Source: Prolixibacteraceae bacterium (lineage in GTDB: Bacteria > Bacteroidota > Bacteroidia > Bacteroidales > Prolixibacteraceae). Taken from it: a stretch of DNA of 64,000 bases. Positions 19,269 to 28,707 of the stretch are shown here, in pieces. Numbering within the stretch: position 1 is the stretch's first letter; the number at the start of each line of letters is the position of its first letter. The stretch is taken from positions 372,001 through 436,000 of the forward strand of contig JAQUIJ010000001.1 of assembly GCA_028683385.1 (NCBI GenBank), read 5' to 3'. The position numbers were made by a program, and so were the translations under genes. The notes beneath the pieces were generated by a model, which did not search any database, had not been told where the DNA came from, and saw only the letters and a list, made by a program, of their open reading frames with translations.

Positions 19269-19289
19269 CACACTCTAAATATCAGTTTA

Positions 19290-20390
19290 ATGAGAAATGT
19301 ATTAACCATTTTAGTACTTGCCCTGGCCGTTCTTTCGTGTCAGTCGGCAAAAGATCAGTATTCGATTAAAGGATCGATAAAGGGAGTTGAAACGGGTAAA
19401 GTCTATCTGCAAAAGCTCGTTGATGGACAGCCTCAAAGCGTTGACACTGCCAATGTCGTTGGCGGCAAATTTACTTTCAAAGGTAAAATGGAAATGCCAG
19501 ATATTCGGTTTCTTCGTTTAAACGAGCAAGAATATTTTGCCCAGTTCTTTCTCGATAATTCATCGATTACTGTTGTTGCAAACAAAGACAGTCTCCGTAA
19601 CACCAAAATTACGGGCTCTCCAACGCATGATGTATTCAAAATTTACATTGCTGAGATGGAAAAATTGAGCAATGACGTGAAAAATCTTCAGGATAAATAC
19701 CAGAGTGCCATGTCGATGAATAACACCGAAGCTGCTGAAAAAGCTAAAATCGACTATCAGGCCATGATCGACAACAATAAGGTTTATACTAAAAACTTTG
19801 TAAAAGAACATTCGAACTCGATTGTCGCTGCTTATATAACTCTTTACCAGCTTGCCAATCAGGTTGATGGTGCTGAATTGGATTCAATAACCAGTAAATT
19901 TGCTCCTGAAATCAGCAAATCGGAATATGTAGTTAAATTAAACGAGATGGTTCAGGAACAAAAGAAGACTGCAATTGGTGCCGTGGCGCCTGATTTCACA
20001 ATGAATGATGCCGACGGCAAACCGATTCAATTATCGTCACTAAAAGGAAAAATTGTATTGGTTGATTTTTGGGCTTCATGGTGCGGACCATGCCGTCAGG
20101 AAAATCCAAACGTAGTGAAGATGTATCAGCAGTATCACAGCAAAGGCTTCGAAATACTTGGCGTTTCGCTTGACAAAACGAAAGAAGATTGGTTAAAAGC
20201 AATCAAAGACGATAACCTGACTTGGCTTCATGTTTCAGACCTTCAATACTGGCAGAATGCAGCCGCCCGTTTATACGGTGTGAATGCTATTCCACAATCA
20301 TTTTTGCTCGATAAAGACGGAAAAATTATTGGCAAAGGCCTGAGAGGCGAACAACTGGCAAAAAAACTATCCGAATTATTTCCAAACTAA
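19290..20390 (+). CDS. TlpA-like thiol-disulfide lipoprotein with DUF4369 domain
   Basis: A 366-residue envelope thioredoxin-like protein. A lipobox with Cys17 (AVLSCQSAK) indicates membrane anchoring. A DUF4369 domain occupies about 24-115 (KVYLQKLVDGQ), then a helical linker, then an AhpC/TSA-Redoxin domain (about 228-366) with the active site WASWCGPC at Cys265 and Cys268, and the cis-Pro segment NAIPQSFLLD. Such proteins reduce or rearrange disulfides of exported proteins. The link to meaB upstream is positional only. Confidence 0.9.
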   Translation: MRNVLTILVLALAVLSCQSAKDQYSIKGSIKGVETGKVYLQKLVDGQPQSVDTANVVGGKFTFKGKMEMPDIRFLRLNEQEYFAQFFLDNSSITVVANKDSLRNTKITGSPTHDVFKIYIAEMEKLSNDVKNLQDKYQSAMSMNNTEAAEKAKIDYQAMIDNNKVYTKNFVKEHSNSIVAAYITLYQLANQVDGAELDSITSKFAPEISKSEYVVKLNEMVQEQKKTAIGAVAPDFTMNDADGKPIQLSSLKGKIVLVDFWASWCGPCRQENPNVVKMYQQYHSKGFEILGVSLDKTKEDWLKAIKDDNLTWLHVSDLQYWQNAAARLYGVNAIPQSFLLDKDGKIIGKGLRGEQLAKKLSELFPN

Positions 20391-20420
20391 TATTCTCCGG
20401 AATAGATTATCGAACCGAAG

Positions 20421-20447
20421 AGCCGCCTAATGCGGCTTTTCTTGTTT
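20421..20447 (+). terminator. Short intrinsic terminator after the TlpA-like gene
   Basis: AGCCGC at 20421-20426 pairs with GCGGCT at 20432-20437, followed by TTTCTTGTTT. Confidence 0.65.
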
Positions 20448-20552
20448 CTGAAATAGTAAAAAACTCAAGAGTAATTCCAATATCCGGAGAACTTTTCGAC
20501 GTTCAAAACTGTTATTATGCTGTTTGATTTTAATCTAAAGAATCCATCATTT

Positions 20553-21944
20553 ATGAGTTACGATTTAATAGTTATAGGTAGCGGTCCGGGCGGATATGTT
20601 GCCGCCATCAGAGCTGCCCAATTAGGTTTAAACGTAGGGGTTGTTGAAAAAGAAAATTTAGGAGGAATCTGCCTGAACTGGGGTTGTATTCCAACAAAAT
20701 CACTTCTAAAAAGCGCTCAGGCATTGGAATATGCCAAACATGCAGCCGATTATGGCGTCGCTATTTCAGGAGAAATAAAACCTGACTTTACAGCCATGGT
20801 AAAGCGAAGCAGAGGTGTTGCTGAAGGTATGAGCAAAGGGATTCAGTTCCTTTTCACAAAAAATAAAATTGACGTGATTAACGGCTTTGGGCGATTAATC
20901 GATAAAAATACCGTAGAAGTAACTGACGAAACTGGAAGTCGCGCACTTCATCCGGCTAAAAACATCATTTTGGCTACTGGCGCACGTTCGCGCGAATTGC
21001 CGAATCTGGAACAAGACGGAGAAAAAATTATTGGTTATCGCGAGGCCATGACTTTGCCTAAACAGCCGAAGTCGATGGTAGTAGTTGGCTCGGGTGCCAT
21101 AGGCAGTGAATTCGCATACTTTTATCAAAGTATTGGTACCGATGTTACCTTGATAGAATATTTGCCAAATGTTGTTCCTAACGAAGACGAAGAAGTTTCA
21201 AAAACGCTCGAACGCTCATTCAAAAAAATGAAAATGAAGGTTTTAACCAATGCTTCGGTTGAGTCGGTTGATACCTCGGGCGAATTGTGCAAGGTTACCT
21301 TCAAAACAAAGAAAGGCGAAGAAATCATTGAGGCTGAGATTGTTTTATCAGCCGTTGGAATTGCGCCAAACATCGAAAATATTGGGATTGAAGAACTGGG
21401 AATTGTGCTTGAAAAAGGGAAAGTTAAAGTCAACGAGTTCTGCCAAACCAACGTGGATACAGTTTTTGCCATTGGCGATATAATTGCCGGACCAGCGCTG
21501 GCTCATGTCGCTTCAGCCGAGGGAATACTTTGTGTTGAAAAGATTGCAGGTTTAAATCCTCATCCGATTGACTATTCGAACATTCCGGGTTGTACATATA
21601 CAAATCCTGAAGTATCCTCACTTGGTATGACCGAACAAAAAGCACGGGAAGCCGGTCACGAAATTAAAGTTGGTAAATTTCCGTTCACTGCCAGTGGAAA
21701 AGCAAGTGCATCGGGGCAGAAAGAAGGTTTTGTGAAACTTATTTTTGATGCTAAATACGGCGAATTGCTGGGTGCACACATGATTGGCGGAAATGTTACC
21801 GAGATGATCGCGGAACTGGTTGTTGCCAAAAAACTGGAAATAACCGGCCACGAACTCATTAAATCGATTCACCCCCACCCTACAATGTCTGAGGCTATTA
21901 TGGAAGCTGCTGCTGCTGCTTACGATGAGGTTATTCACCTTTAA
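20553..21944 (+). CDS. lpdA: Dihydrolipoyl dehydrogenase
   Basis: E3 flavoprotein of 2-oxoacid dehydrogenase complexes or the glycine cleavage system, reoxidising dihydrolipoamide with NAD+. It has 463 residues from the ATG at 20553, the standard length; the in-frame ATG at 20517 would add 12 residues ahead of the FAD fold. The FAD loop GSGPGGYVAAIRAAQLG is at 10-26, the redox disulfide CLNWGC at Cys40/Cys45, the NAD loop GSGAIGSEFAYFY follows, and the dimerisation end carries the HPHPTMSE catalytic His-Glu. No E1/E2 gene is adjacent, so the gene stands alone here and may serve several complexes. Confidence 0.95.
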   Translation: MSYDLIVIGSGPGGYVAAIRAAQLGLNVGVVEKENLGGICLNWGCIPTKSLLKSAQALEYAKHAADYGVAISGEIKPDFTAMVKRSRGVAEGMSKGIQFLFTKNKIDVINGFGRLIDKNTVEVTDETGSRALHPAKNIILATGARSRELPNLEQDGEKIIGYREAMTLPKQPKSMVVVGSGAIGSEFAYFYQSIGTDVTLIEYLPNVVPNEDEEVSKTLERSFKKMKMKVLTNASVESVDTSGELCKVTFKTKKGEEIIEAEIVLSAVGIAPNIENIGIEELGIVLEKGKVKVNEFCQTNVDTVFAIGDIIAGPALAHVASAEGILCVEKIAGLNPHPIDYSNIPGCTYTNPEVSSLGMTEQKAREAGHEIKVGKFPFTASGKASASGQKEGFVKLIFDAKYGELLGAHMIGGNVTEMIAELVVAKKLEITGHELIKSIHPHPTMSEAIMEAAAAAYDEVIHL

Positions 21945-21990
21945 TAATTCTATTCTGCCAAGAAATTCAAAGGCAATTTTGGATTTTCAA

Positions 21991-22026
21991 ACAAGACTCA
22001 ACCTGTAACAAGTTGGGTCTTGTTTT
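21991..22026 (+). terminator. Intrinsic terminator after lpdA
   Basis: An 11-bp stem (21992-22002 with 22012-22022, one G-U pair) followed by TTTTA. Confidence 0.75.
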
Positions 22027-22087
22027 ATTCGAACAATAAAGTTCTTCAGTTGAATGTTCGTAATCGTTTGATTTTCAGTAATATTGT

Positions 22088-22117
22088 TTTGCTTCATCAT
22101 AAATATTTATATTTTTG
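22088..22117 (+). promoter_or_regulatory. Promoter of the FadL-type porin gene
   Basis: TTTG at 22088-22091, 18 bases, then a perfect TATTTTTG at 22110-22117. The start codon is 30 bases downstream. The same 18-base spacing occurs before the S46 peptidase gene (40985-41014). Confidence 0.6.
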
Positions 22118-22146
22118 CCCCCATCTAATCTTAAAAAAACCAAAAC

Positions 22147-23739
22147 ATGAAGAAATTAGCTGTTCTGTTGTGTGCGATGATTTTATTAATAACTAATGTC
22201 TTTGCTGGCGGAATCTTAACCAATACCAATCAAAGTGCACAATTCGTGCGAATGCTTTCCCGAAATACCTCCACCGATTTGGACGCGGTATATTTCAATC
22301 CAGCTGGATTAACTCAACTAAATAACGGCTTTTACTTTGGGCTTCATAATCAAAGCATTTTTCAAAATCGGACGATTACCAGTGGATATCCACTTTTAAA
22401 TAATGCAGAATACAAAGGTGAAGTTACAGTACCCGTGTTCCCAACTGCCTTCGCTGCATATAAAAAAGACAAATGGGCATTCTCTGCAGGATTTGGACCT
22501 AATGGAGGTGGTGGAAGCGCTAAATATGGTACCGGCTTACCTAGCTTTGAGAAGCTCATATCATCGATTCCAAAATCATTAACAGCTTCTGGAATACCAA
22601 CAACAGCATATTCAACCAATATTAAATTTGAAGGTTCTAGTGTGTTCTGGGGAATACAGTTAAATGGAACATATGCGATCAATGAAATTATTTCGGTTTC
22701 GGTTGGTGCCAGAATGTTAAATGCCAACAATACCTACAGTGGTTATCTGAAAGATGTAATGATCAATCCAAACTATCCGGCATTCAAAGCTTCCTATACC
22801 GGAGGAATGACTTCAGCAACCCAATTTTTTGCCGACGGAAACACATTCTTGAAAGGTCTTGCAGCAAGTTCAACTACCGTTGCTACTGGTTTGTCAACTG
22901 CTATTAGTGCCGGAACTCCTGCAACAACACCAGTATCTTCGATGCCAGCAGCTACTGCGGCTGCAATAACCCAATTATTAGGTGCTGCAGGAATTAGTAC
23001 AACCGGTATGAATATTGGTACAGCGGCAGCAACTCTAAATGTTGTTGCTACCGGGTTTAACGGGAAGGCGTCAGCCATGGAAGCTAATTCGCTCGCCACT
23101 GCCGATAAAAATGTTGATACAAAACAAACTGGAATTGGTTTTACTCCCATTATTGGCATTGATATTCACCTCGAGAAACTGAATATCGCCCTAAAATATG
23201 AACACATGACTATTCTTGGATTGACAAATTCAACCAAAGTAGATGGAACGGGTTTATTCCCTGATGGTGCAAAATCAAATAGCGATGTACCTGCTATAAT
23301 TTCCGGTGGTGCCGACTATAAAGTAACCGAAAAATTGAAAGTCTCAGGTTCATTTAACTCCTATCTCGACAAAAATGTGAATTGGGGTGGAAATGTTTAC
23401 AAAGAGCAACGTACAATCGATAAAAATTATTTGGAACTGGCATTTGGCCTTGAATATAAGTTAACCGAGAATTTTGCTCTTAGCGCAGGTTATTTAAATT
23501 CGAATACTGGTGTTAGTGAACAATACCAGAGCGATTTTAGCTATAGCAACGACTCCTATACAACTGGTTTGGGATTTCAGTGGAACATGAATAAAAGACT
23601 TGTGCTTGATGCTGGTTTGATGCTAACCACTTATAAAGATGACACCAAAACATTTACAGATTACACTCCAAACTACACCGAAACCTACGGAAAAGACACA
23701 TTTACTTTTGCATTTGGCATTGGCTATAAAATATTCTAA
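22147..23739 (+). CDS. FadL/OmpP1-family outer-membrane porin
   Basis: A 530-residue beta-barrel of the FadL/TodX family, which passes long-chain fatty acids or other hydrophobic compounds across the outer membrane. The signal peptide covers about 1-20 (ITNVFAGG). The family's N-terminal hatch motif is visible (SRNTSTDLDAVYFNPAGLTQL), and the protein ends in an aromatic-terminated strand FAFGIGYKIF. An Ala/Thr/Ser-rich stretch at about residues 240-300 (TTPVSSMPAATAAAITQ) is unusual for a barrel and may form a long surface loop. It is flanked by terminators, so monocistronic. Confidence 0.92.
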   Translation: MKKLAVLLCAMILLITNVFAGGILTNTNQSAQFVRMLSRNTSTDLDAVYFNPAGLTQLNNGFYFGLHNQSIFQNRTITSGYPLLNNAEYKGEVTVPVFPTAFAAYKKDKWAFSAGFGPNGGGGSAKYGTGLPSFEKLISSIPKSLTASGIPTTAYSTNIKFEGSSVFWGIQLNGTYAINEIISVSVGARMLNANNTYSGYLKDVMINPNYPAFKASYTGGMTSATQFFADGNTFLKGLAASSTTVATGLSTAISAGTPATTPVSSMPAATAAAITQLLGAAGISTTGMNIGTAAATLNVVATGFNGKASAMEANSLATADKNVDTKQTGIGFTPIIGIDIHLEKLNIALKYEHMTILGLTNSTKVDGTGLFPDGAKSNSDVPAIISGGADYKVTEKLKVSGSFNSYLDKNVNWGGNVYKEQRTIDKNYLELAFGLEYKLTENFALSAGYLNSNTGVSEQYQSDFSYSNDSYTTGLGFQWNMNKRLVLDAGLMLTTYKDDTKTFTDYTPNYTETYGKDTFTFAFGIGYKIF

Positions 23740-23759
23740 TACATCATTTTGTATTATCG

Positions 23760-23795
23760 AAGGGTGCTTAATCGGGGGATGAGCACCCTTTTTAT
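23760..23795 (+). terminator. Intrinsic terminator after the porin gene
   Basis: A perfect 9-bp stem AAGGGTGCT/AGCACCCTT (23760-23768 with 23782-23790) followed by TTTTATTTT. Confidence 0.85.
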
Positions 23796-23902
23796 TTTCC
23801 AGAAGCTCTTATCTGCAACAAATTCTTCTGTTTGATGTTAAAAACTTCTCCGGTATTGAGTTAGCTTTGTAATACAAATAGCCGGAAAATAAAAGCACAA
23901 CC

Positions 23903-24592
23903 ATGGAATTTAAAAATTTCACTTACCTGATTTTACTCTTGGGTTCAATTTCCGCTCCCCTACTGCTCAGTTTCGATAAGAAAGTACAGTATTATAAAAA
24001 CCTGAAATACATATTCCCCGCGATCATAGTCACCGCAATTATCTTTTGGGTGTGGGATATTCGATTTGTTGAAGCTCAAATTTGGAGTTTTAATCAGGAA
24101 TATACTATTGGCTTAAACTTTATAGGTATGCCTGTTGAAGAATGGCTGTTTTTTATTGTTGTTCCTTATTGTTGTATGTTCATTTATGAGGTTCTTAAAT
24201 ATTATCTGCAAAAGTATCAGTTCACCAATATTTTAAAGTCGTTCAGTGTGCTCCTTATTGTTGTTTTTGCTCTGGTCAGCTATTTTTTCAGGCATAAGGA
24301 TTATACTTTTCTGACCTTTCTCTTTTCAGCCGTGTATCTGTGTTACACCCTAATCCGGAACAAATTTACGCCATACATTACCAAGTTTTATTTTGCTTTT
24401 TTGGTTTCTTTAATTCCCTTTTTGGTCGTCAACGGAATTCTGACTTCGCTGCCAGTTGTGAAATATAATTCAGCTCATATCATGAATATCCGGATTATCA
24501 ATATTCCCCTTGAAGATTTTTCGTACTTATTTCTGCTGCTTTTAATGGTAACTACCATTTACGAAACACTCAAAGAAAGCAGGTATTACTAA
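23903..24592 (+). CDS. Lycopene cyclase, fused CrtYc/CrtYd membrane type
   Basis: A 229-residue integral membrane protein with about seven hydrophobic helices, of the bacterial/fungal lycopene cyclase domain family that makes beta-ionone rings on lycopene. Two copies of the diagnostic PxE(E/D) motif are present, GMPVEEWLFF near residue 77 and NIPLEDFSYLF near 204, corresponding to the fused CrtYc and CrtYd halves. WDIRFVEAQIW and FNQEYTIGL precede the first motif as expected. No phytoene synthase or desaturase gene is in the window, so the rest of the carotenoid pathway is elsewhere. It lies 97 bases upstream of the hybrid kinase, in the same direction. Confidence 0.88.
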   Translation: MEFKNFTYLILLLGSISAPLLLSFDKKVQYYKNLKYIFPAIIVTAIIFWVWDIRFVEAQIWSFNQEYTIGLNFIGMPVEEWLFFIVVPYCCMFIYEVLKYYLQKYQFTNILKSFSVLLIVVFALVSYFFRHKDYTFLTFLFSAVYLCYTLIRNKFTPYITKFYFAFLVSLIPFLVVNGILTSLPVVKYNSAHIMNIRIINIPLEDFSYLFLLLLMVTTIYETLKESRYY

Positions 24593-24689
24593 CAAATACC
24601 GGGAATCACTGAGTTGAACATTGAAATTCAAGCAAAAGATTCTCCGTTTATCGGCAAACTGAATGGTTTAAATTACGATATTTATTCTG

Positions 24690-27095
24690 ATGAAGAAATT
24701 AAAGATTGAAATACAAGTTACCGTTTTAACCATCTGCATTGCAGTAGCAGTAGTTGTTTCGGGGTATCTGGCTTATCAGAGCCTTTCCAAAATTGTGGAT
24801 ACCATACACAAAGAAGCCCGTCCCGATCTCAAATTAATCCTGATTAAAGATATTGCTTCCGATTTGGGTGAAGTTGAAAACAACATCCGCCTCTATAGCC
24901 TGACCAGCAATTCATCATTTTTACGTTCGTACCGGCAACTTGGTGATTCCATCCAGAAAAAACTAAAAACGCTTTCCAACTATTCAGTTCCTGGATCCGA
25001 AGAAATTTCTCATATCGATTCAATCGCTTTACTTGCCAATCACAAATTACGGGTTTGGGATAAAATAAGGGCCCTGCACCGGTCAAAAACAGATGCGCAC
25101 AATTCATTTTCGAACCTATATTCAAAAATTGATACAGTCATTATTCAACCCGACACCATCCGGTTTAAGCCTGAAGAAAAGAAAAGTTTCCTCAAGCGAT
25201 TGTTTGGGAAAAAAGATACCACTACCAAACGCCCTGTTATTATCGACAAAAGCAAAGAAAAGGAAATCATAAAAAAGGAAATAGCGGGAATAGAAGAAGA
25301 AATCTCCAGTCAGGCCAATCGATTACAAAGCAATGAAACGGCCTTATTTGAGCAAAACGTCAAGATAACGCAGGAGATCAACCATCACATTAGCAGTATT
25401 GAAAATATCGAACAAGAGCGGATGGTAACCAAAACTCTGGAAGCTGATTCAATGGCCGCTGAAACCTATCGGGGAATGGCCATTTTTACCATTGCCGCTG
25501 TTCTGTTGCTCATCATTATTCTGATCTTATTCTTCAGAAACCTTCAGAAAGACCGGACTTACCAGCAAATTCTGAAAAAAGCCAAGGCAGAAGCAGAGAG
25601 TCTGGCCAAAGCCAAAGAAATGTTTGTGGCCACAGTGAGTCATGAAATGCGGACACCGGTAAATGCCATCTACGGACTAACCGAGCAAATGCTTCGAAAA
25701 ACAGATTCGAAAGAAATGACTGCCGATTTGAATGTGGTGTTCAAATCAGCCGAACACCTGATTGCTCTGGTGAACGACACACTTGATTTCTCTAAAATTG
25801 AATCTCAGAAACTAAAAATTGAACAAGTTGATTTTTTGCCAGATGAAATTCTGACAGAAGTTCACACCCTGAATAAAGATTCGGCGCAGCAAAAAGGTAT
25901 CAATTTGATCTTCAGGAATGAAACAGATAAAAATCTGGTTCTAAAAGGCGATCCAATCCGATTGAAACAAATCCTGATCAATTTGATTACCAACGCCATT
26001 AAATTCACCAATCATGGTCGGGTTTCACTGTCCATTTCAGAAGAAAAAATTTCGGAACAAAGCTATTTGTTGCACCTTGAAGTCTCGGATACCGGCGTTG
26101 GAATCTCGGAAGACGACCTTCAGTTCATTTTCGATGAGTTCGTTCAAGTTGGAGCCGACCTCAACAAAAAACAGCGTGGCGCTGGCCTCGGCCTGTCGAT
26201 CGTAAAAAAACTGGTTCACCTTCAGGATGGTGAAATTAATGTTGAAAGCACTCCAGGCAAGGGCACCAGGTTTATTCTGAAGATTCCATACAAATCTGGC
26301 GATCCAAAAAATATTAGATACATTAAGCCTGAACTAATCCATGTCCCTTCGTGGTTTCGGAGCCTTCATTTTCTGATTGTTGACGATGAAGAATTTAACC
26401 TTTACCTGATTAAAGGTATTCTAAATAAATGGGGTGTTTCGTTTACCGAAGCTTTTAACGGGAAGGAAGCCGTTGAACTTGTCAAAGAAAATGCTTACGA
26501 TTTGATTCTTATTGACATCCAAATGCCAATCATGGATGGATACGAGGCAGCCAAGCAGATTTTACAGCATCGTCCATCGTCAAAAATCATTGCACTGACA
26601 GCCACAACAAAATCAGTTGACATTCATAAAATGGAGTCTTCAGGAATTCATGCTTTTTTACAAAAACCTTTTGCTGAATCTGATTTACTCTCTAATATCC
26701 TGAAAATAGTACCGGAAAAATCGGAGGAATCGAGTCAGGAAGCAATTTCTCAGGAATCCTCAATTGATCTGGACGAATTGGAACGAATGGCTGGCGGCGA
26801 TACCGACTTTTTTGATGAAATGCTCAGAATTTTCATTCGTTCGAGCGAGGAAGCCCAAGTGAAATTTCAGATAAATCTTCAAAACTCAGATTGGAATGCA
26901 ATCACCGAATCGGCCCACAAACTAGCAGCACCAGCCAAACATCTGCAAGCCACAGCGCTTTACGATCACTTAAAGCAACTTGAAAACAGGGCTGAAAATA
27001 CTCCACCGGAAAAGATAAGGAATCTGATTGGGTTAATTGAATCGGATATTAAACACATCAATTCTATCCTGAAACAGAAACTCAAAAGAGAATAG
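24690..27095 (+). CDS. Hybrid sensor histidine kinase with REC and Hpt domains
   Basis: An 801-residue membrane phosphorelay kinase. TM1 is about 9-29, an extracytoplasmic helical sensor 30-262 (charged, with a FLKRLFGKKDTTTK stretch), TM2 about 263-282, then HisKA with His318 in VSHEMRTP, HATPase_c (NLITNAIKFTNHG, GAGLGLSIVKK), a REC domain (IVDDEEFN, phospho-Asp609 in LIDIQMPIMDG) and a C-terminal Hpt domain with His743 in SAHKLAAP. The His-Asp-His chain should pass phosphate to the receiver of the sigma-54 regulator encoded 104 bases downstream. The sensor domain was not recognised. Confidence 0.93.
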   Translation: MKKLKIEIQVTVLTICIAVAVVVSGYLAYQSLSKIVDTIHKEARPDLKLILIKDIASDLGEVENNIRLYSLTSNSSFLRSYRQLGDSIQKKLKTLSNYSVPGSEEISHIDSIALLANHKLRVWDKIRALHRSKTDAHNSFSNLYSKIDTVIIQPDTIRFKPEEKKSFLKRLFGKKDTTTKRPVIIDKSKEKEIIKKEIAGIEEEISSQANRLQSNETALFEQNVKITQEINHHISSIENIEQERMVTKTLEADSMAAETYRGMAIFTIAAVLLLIIILILFFRNLQKDRTYQQILKKAKAEAESLAKAKEMFVATVSHEMRTPVNAIYGLTEQMLRKTDSKEMTADLNVVFKSAEHLIALVNDTLDFSKIESQKLKIEQVDFLPDEILTEVHTLNKDSAQQKGINLIFRNETDKNLVLKGDPIRLKQILINLITNAIKFTNHGRVSLSISEEKISEQSYLLHLEVSDTGVGISEDDLQFIFDEFVQVGADLNKKQRGAGLGLSIVKKLVHLQDGEINVESTPGKGTRFILKIPYKSGDPKNIRYIKPELIHVPSWFRSLHFLIVDDEEFNLYLIKGILNKWGVSFTEAFNGKEAVELVKENAYDLILIDIQMPIMDGYEAAKQILQHRPSSKIIALTATTKSVDIHKMESSGIHAFLQKPFAESDLLSNILKIVPEKSEESSQEAISQESSIDLDELERMAGGDTDFFDEMLRIFIRSSEEAQVKFQINLQNSDWNAITESAHKLAAPAKHLQATALYDHLKQLENRAENTPPEKIRNLIGLIESDIKHINSILKQKLKRE

Positions 27096-27199
27096 CTCCG
27101 ATCAATGAAAATTTTATCAAAATGAGAATTTCGAATCTATTTCAGCTAAAAACTTGCTACCTTGCGGCTCGAAATTCTGAATAGCAAATTGCAATAAAC

Positions 27200-28555
27200 A
27201 TGTCCGAAAAAGCCTTCAAAATATTTGTAGTTGAGGATGATGAATGGTACAGCCGCTTGCTGGTTCATACCCTGTCACTCAATCCCGACTATGAAATCCA
27301 AGCCTTTGGTAACGGCAAAGACTGTCTGGCAAATTTACACCAACAGCCTGATATCATCACTCTGGATTACAGACTGCCAGATATGAAAGGGCTTGATGTT
27401 TTGAAACAAATCAAGGAAATTAACGAAGATATTCAGATTATACTCATTTCCGAACAGGACGATATTGGCGTTGTGGTAACTCTGCTTCAGAACGGTGCAT
27501 TCGATTATATCGTCAAGTCGAAAGACATTCGCGAGCGTTTGCTGAATACGGTAAACAACATCAGGCAGGGCAGTAACCTGAAAAAAGAAATTGTGAATTT
27601 GCGGCAGGAGGTCAAAAAGAAATACACCGAGCAAGATACAATAATTGGAAATAGCAAGGCAACCCGTAAGGTTTATGAACTGATTGAAAAAGCGATACGG
27701 ACAAACATTACCGTTACCATAACCGGCGAAACCGGAACAGGCAAAGAACTTGTTGCGAAAGCCATACACTACAGCTCGAACCGCTCAAAGCAACCATTTG
27801 TCGCAGTAAATGTGGCCGCTATTCCAAAAGAATTGATTGAAAGCGAACTTTTCGGACACGAAAAAGGTGCATTTACCGGAGCCGCTTTCCGCCGGATTGG
27901 AAAGTTCGAAGAAGCCGATGGCGGCACACTGTTTCTTGACGAAATGGCTGAAATGGATATAGCTCTTCAAGCCAAATTACTCCGCGCCCTTCAGGAAAAA
28001 GAAATTATTCGGATTGGCAGCAACACTCCTGTGAAATTTGATTGCCGAATTATTATTGCAACCAATAAAGACCTTCAGGACGAAATTAAAAAAGGAAATT
28101 TCAGGCAGGATCTGTATTACCGACTTTACGGACTTCCCATTGAATTACCACCATTACGCGAACGTGAAAACGATGTTATCATTTTGGCCAAACATTTTAT
28201 TCAGGTTTTCTGCAAAGAAAATAAAATGGCGACTAAAATCTTAACCCCTGAAGCATCAGCCCGATTGCTTTCCTATTCATTTCCAGGAAATATCCGTGAA
28301 TTGAAATCGGTAATCGAACTGGCAGTTACACTGGCCGATCAGCATGAAATTTCGGCAGACCACATCGTGTTGGGCAGAGGGCAAGATTTGCTCGACGACA
28401 TTTTCAGTAATGAACTCAGTCTTCGTGAATACGATATTCGCATTGTTAAAAAGTTTCTGGATAAATACGATAATAACATCAAGCTGGTAGCAGAAAAACT
28501 AGATCTTGGGGTAGCTACTATCTACCGGATGTTGAAAGAAGACAACAAAGAATAA
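27200..28555 (+). CDS. Sigma-54-dependent response regulator (NtrC family)
   Basis: A 451-residue activator of RpoN-type promoters. The receiver domain has phospho-Asp56 (TLDYRLPDM). The AAA+ domain (about 148-375) carries Walker A GETGTGKE at 176-183, the sigma-54-contacting GAFTGA at 223-228, and Walker B GGTLFLDEMA. A Fis-type HTH closes the protein (VAEKLDLGVATIYRML). All residues needed for ATPase and sigma-54 contact are present. It follows the hybrid kinase and immediately precedes a gene with a recognisable -24/-12 promoter (28679-28694), its likely target. rpoN itself is not in the window. Confidence 0.95.
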   Translation: MSEKAFKIFVVEDDEWYSRLLVHTLSLNPDYEIQAFGNGKDCLANLHQQPDIITLDYRLPDMKGLDVLKQIKEINEDIQIILISEQDDIGVVVTLLQNGAFDYIVKSKDIRERLLNTVNNIRQGSNLKKEIVNLRQEVKKKYTEQDTIIGNSKATRKVYELIEKAIRTNITVTITGETGTGKELVAKAIHYSSNRSKQPFVAVNVAAIPKELIESELFGHEKGAFTGAAFRRIGKFEEADGGTLFLDEMAEMDIALQAKLLRALQEKEIIRIGSNTPVKFDCRIIIATNKDLQDEIKKGNFRQDLYYRLYGLPIELPPLRERENDVIILAKHFIQVFCKENKMATKILTPEASARLLSYSFPGNIRELKSVIELAVTLADQHEISADHIVLGRGQDLLDDIFSNELSLREYDIRIVKKFLDKYDNNIKLVAEKLDLGVATIYRMLKEDNKE

Positions 28556-28678
28556 GGTATCTGTCGTTTCTCATTTTTATCAGCCACTACTTCAATTTGA
28601 TCAATTTGAGAAAATAAAATTCCTGGCACAAATACATAAAACACTATCTACTAGACACTTACTTAATTTACAGATAAG

Positions 28679-28694
28679 TGGCATATGCATTGCA
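28679..28694 (+). promoter_or_regulatory. Sigma-54 (-24/-12) promoter
   Basis: TGGCATA at 28679-28685, four bases, then TTGCA at 28690-28694, against the consensus TGGCACG-N4-TTGCW. The essential GG (-24) and GC (-12) pairs and their spacing are intact. The -12 half lies within a perfect palindrome GCATTGCAATGC (28687-28698). Transcription should start near 28705. It directly follows the gene of a sigma-54 activator. Confidence 0.75.
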
Positions 28695-28707
28695 ATGCCT
28701 TAATCCG

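Noticed and set aside
28621-28640. TGGCAC near 28624 as a second sigma-54 promoter
   Set aside because: The -24 half matches but there is no TTGC at the -12 position; the site at 28679-28694 has both.
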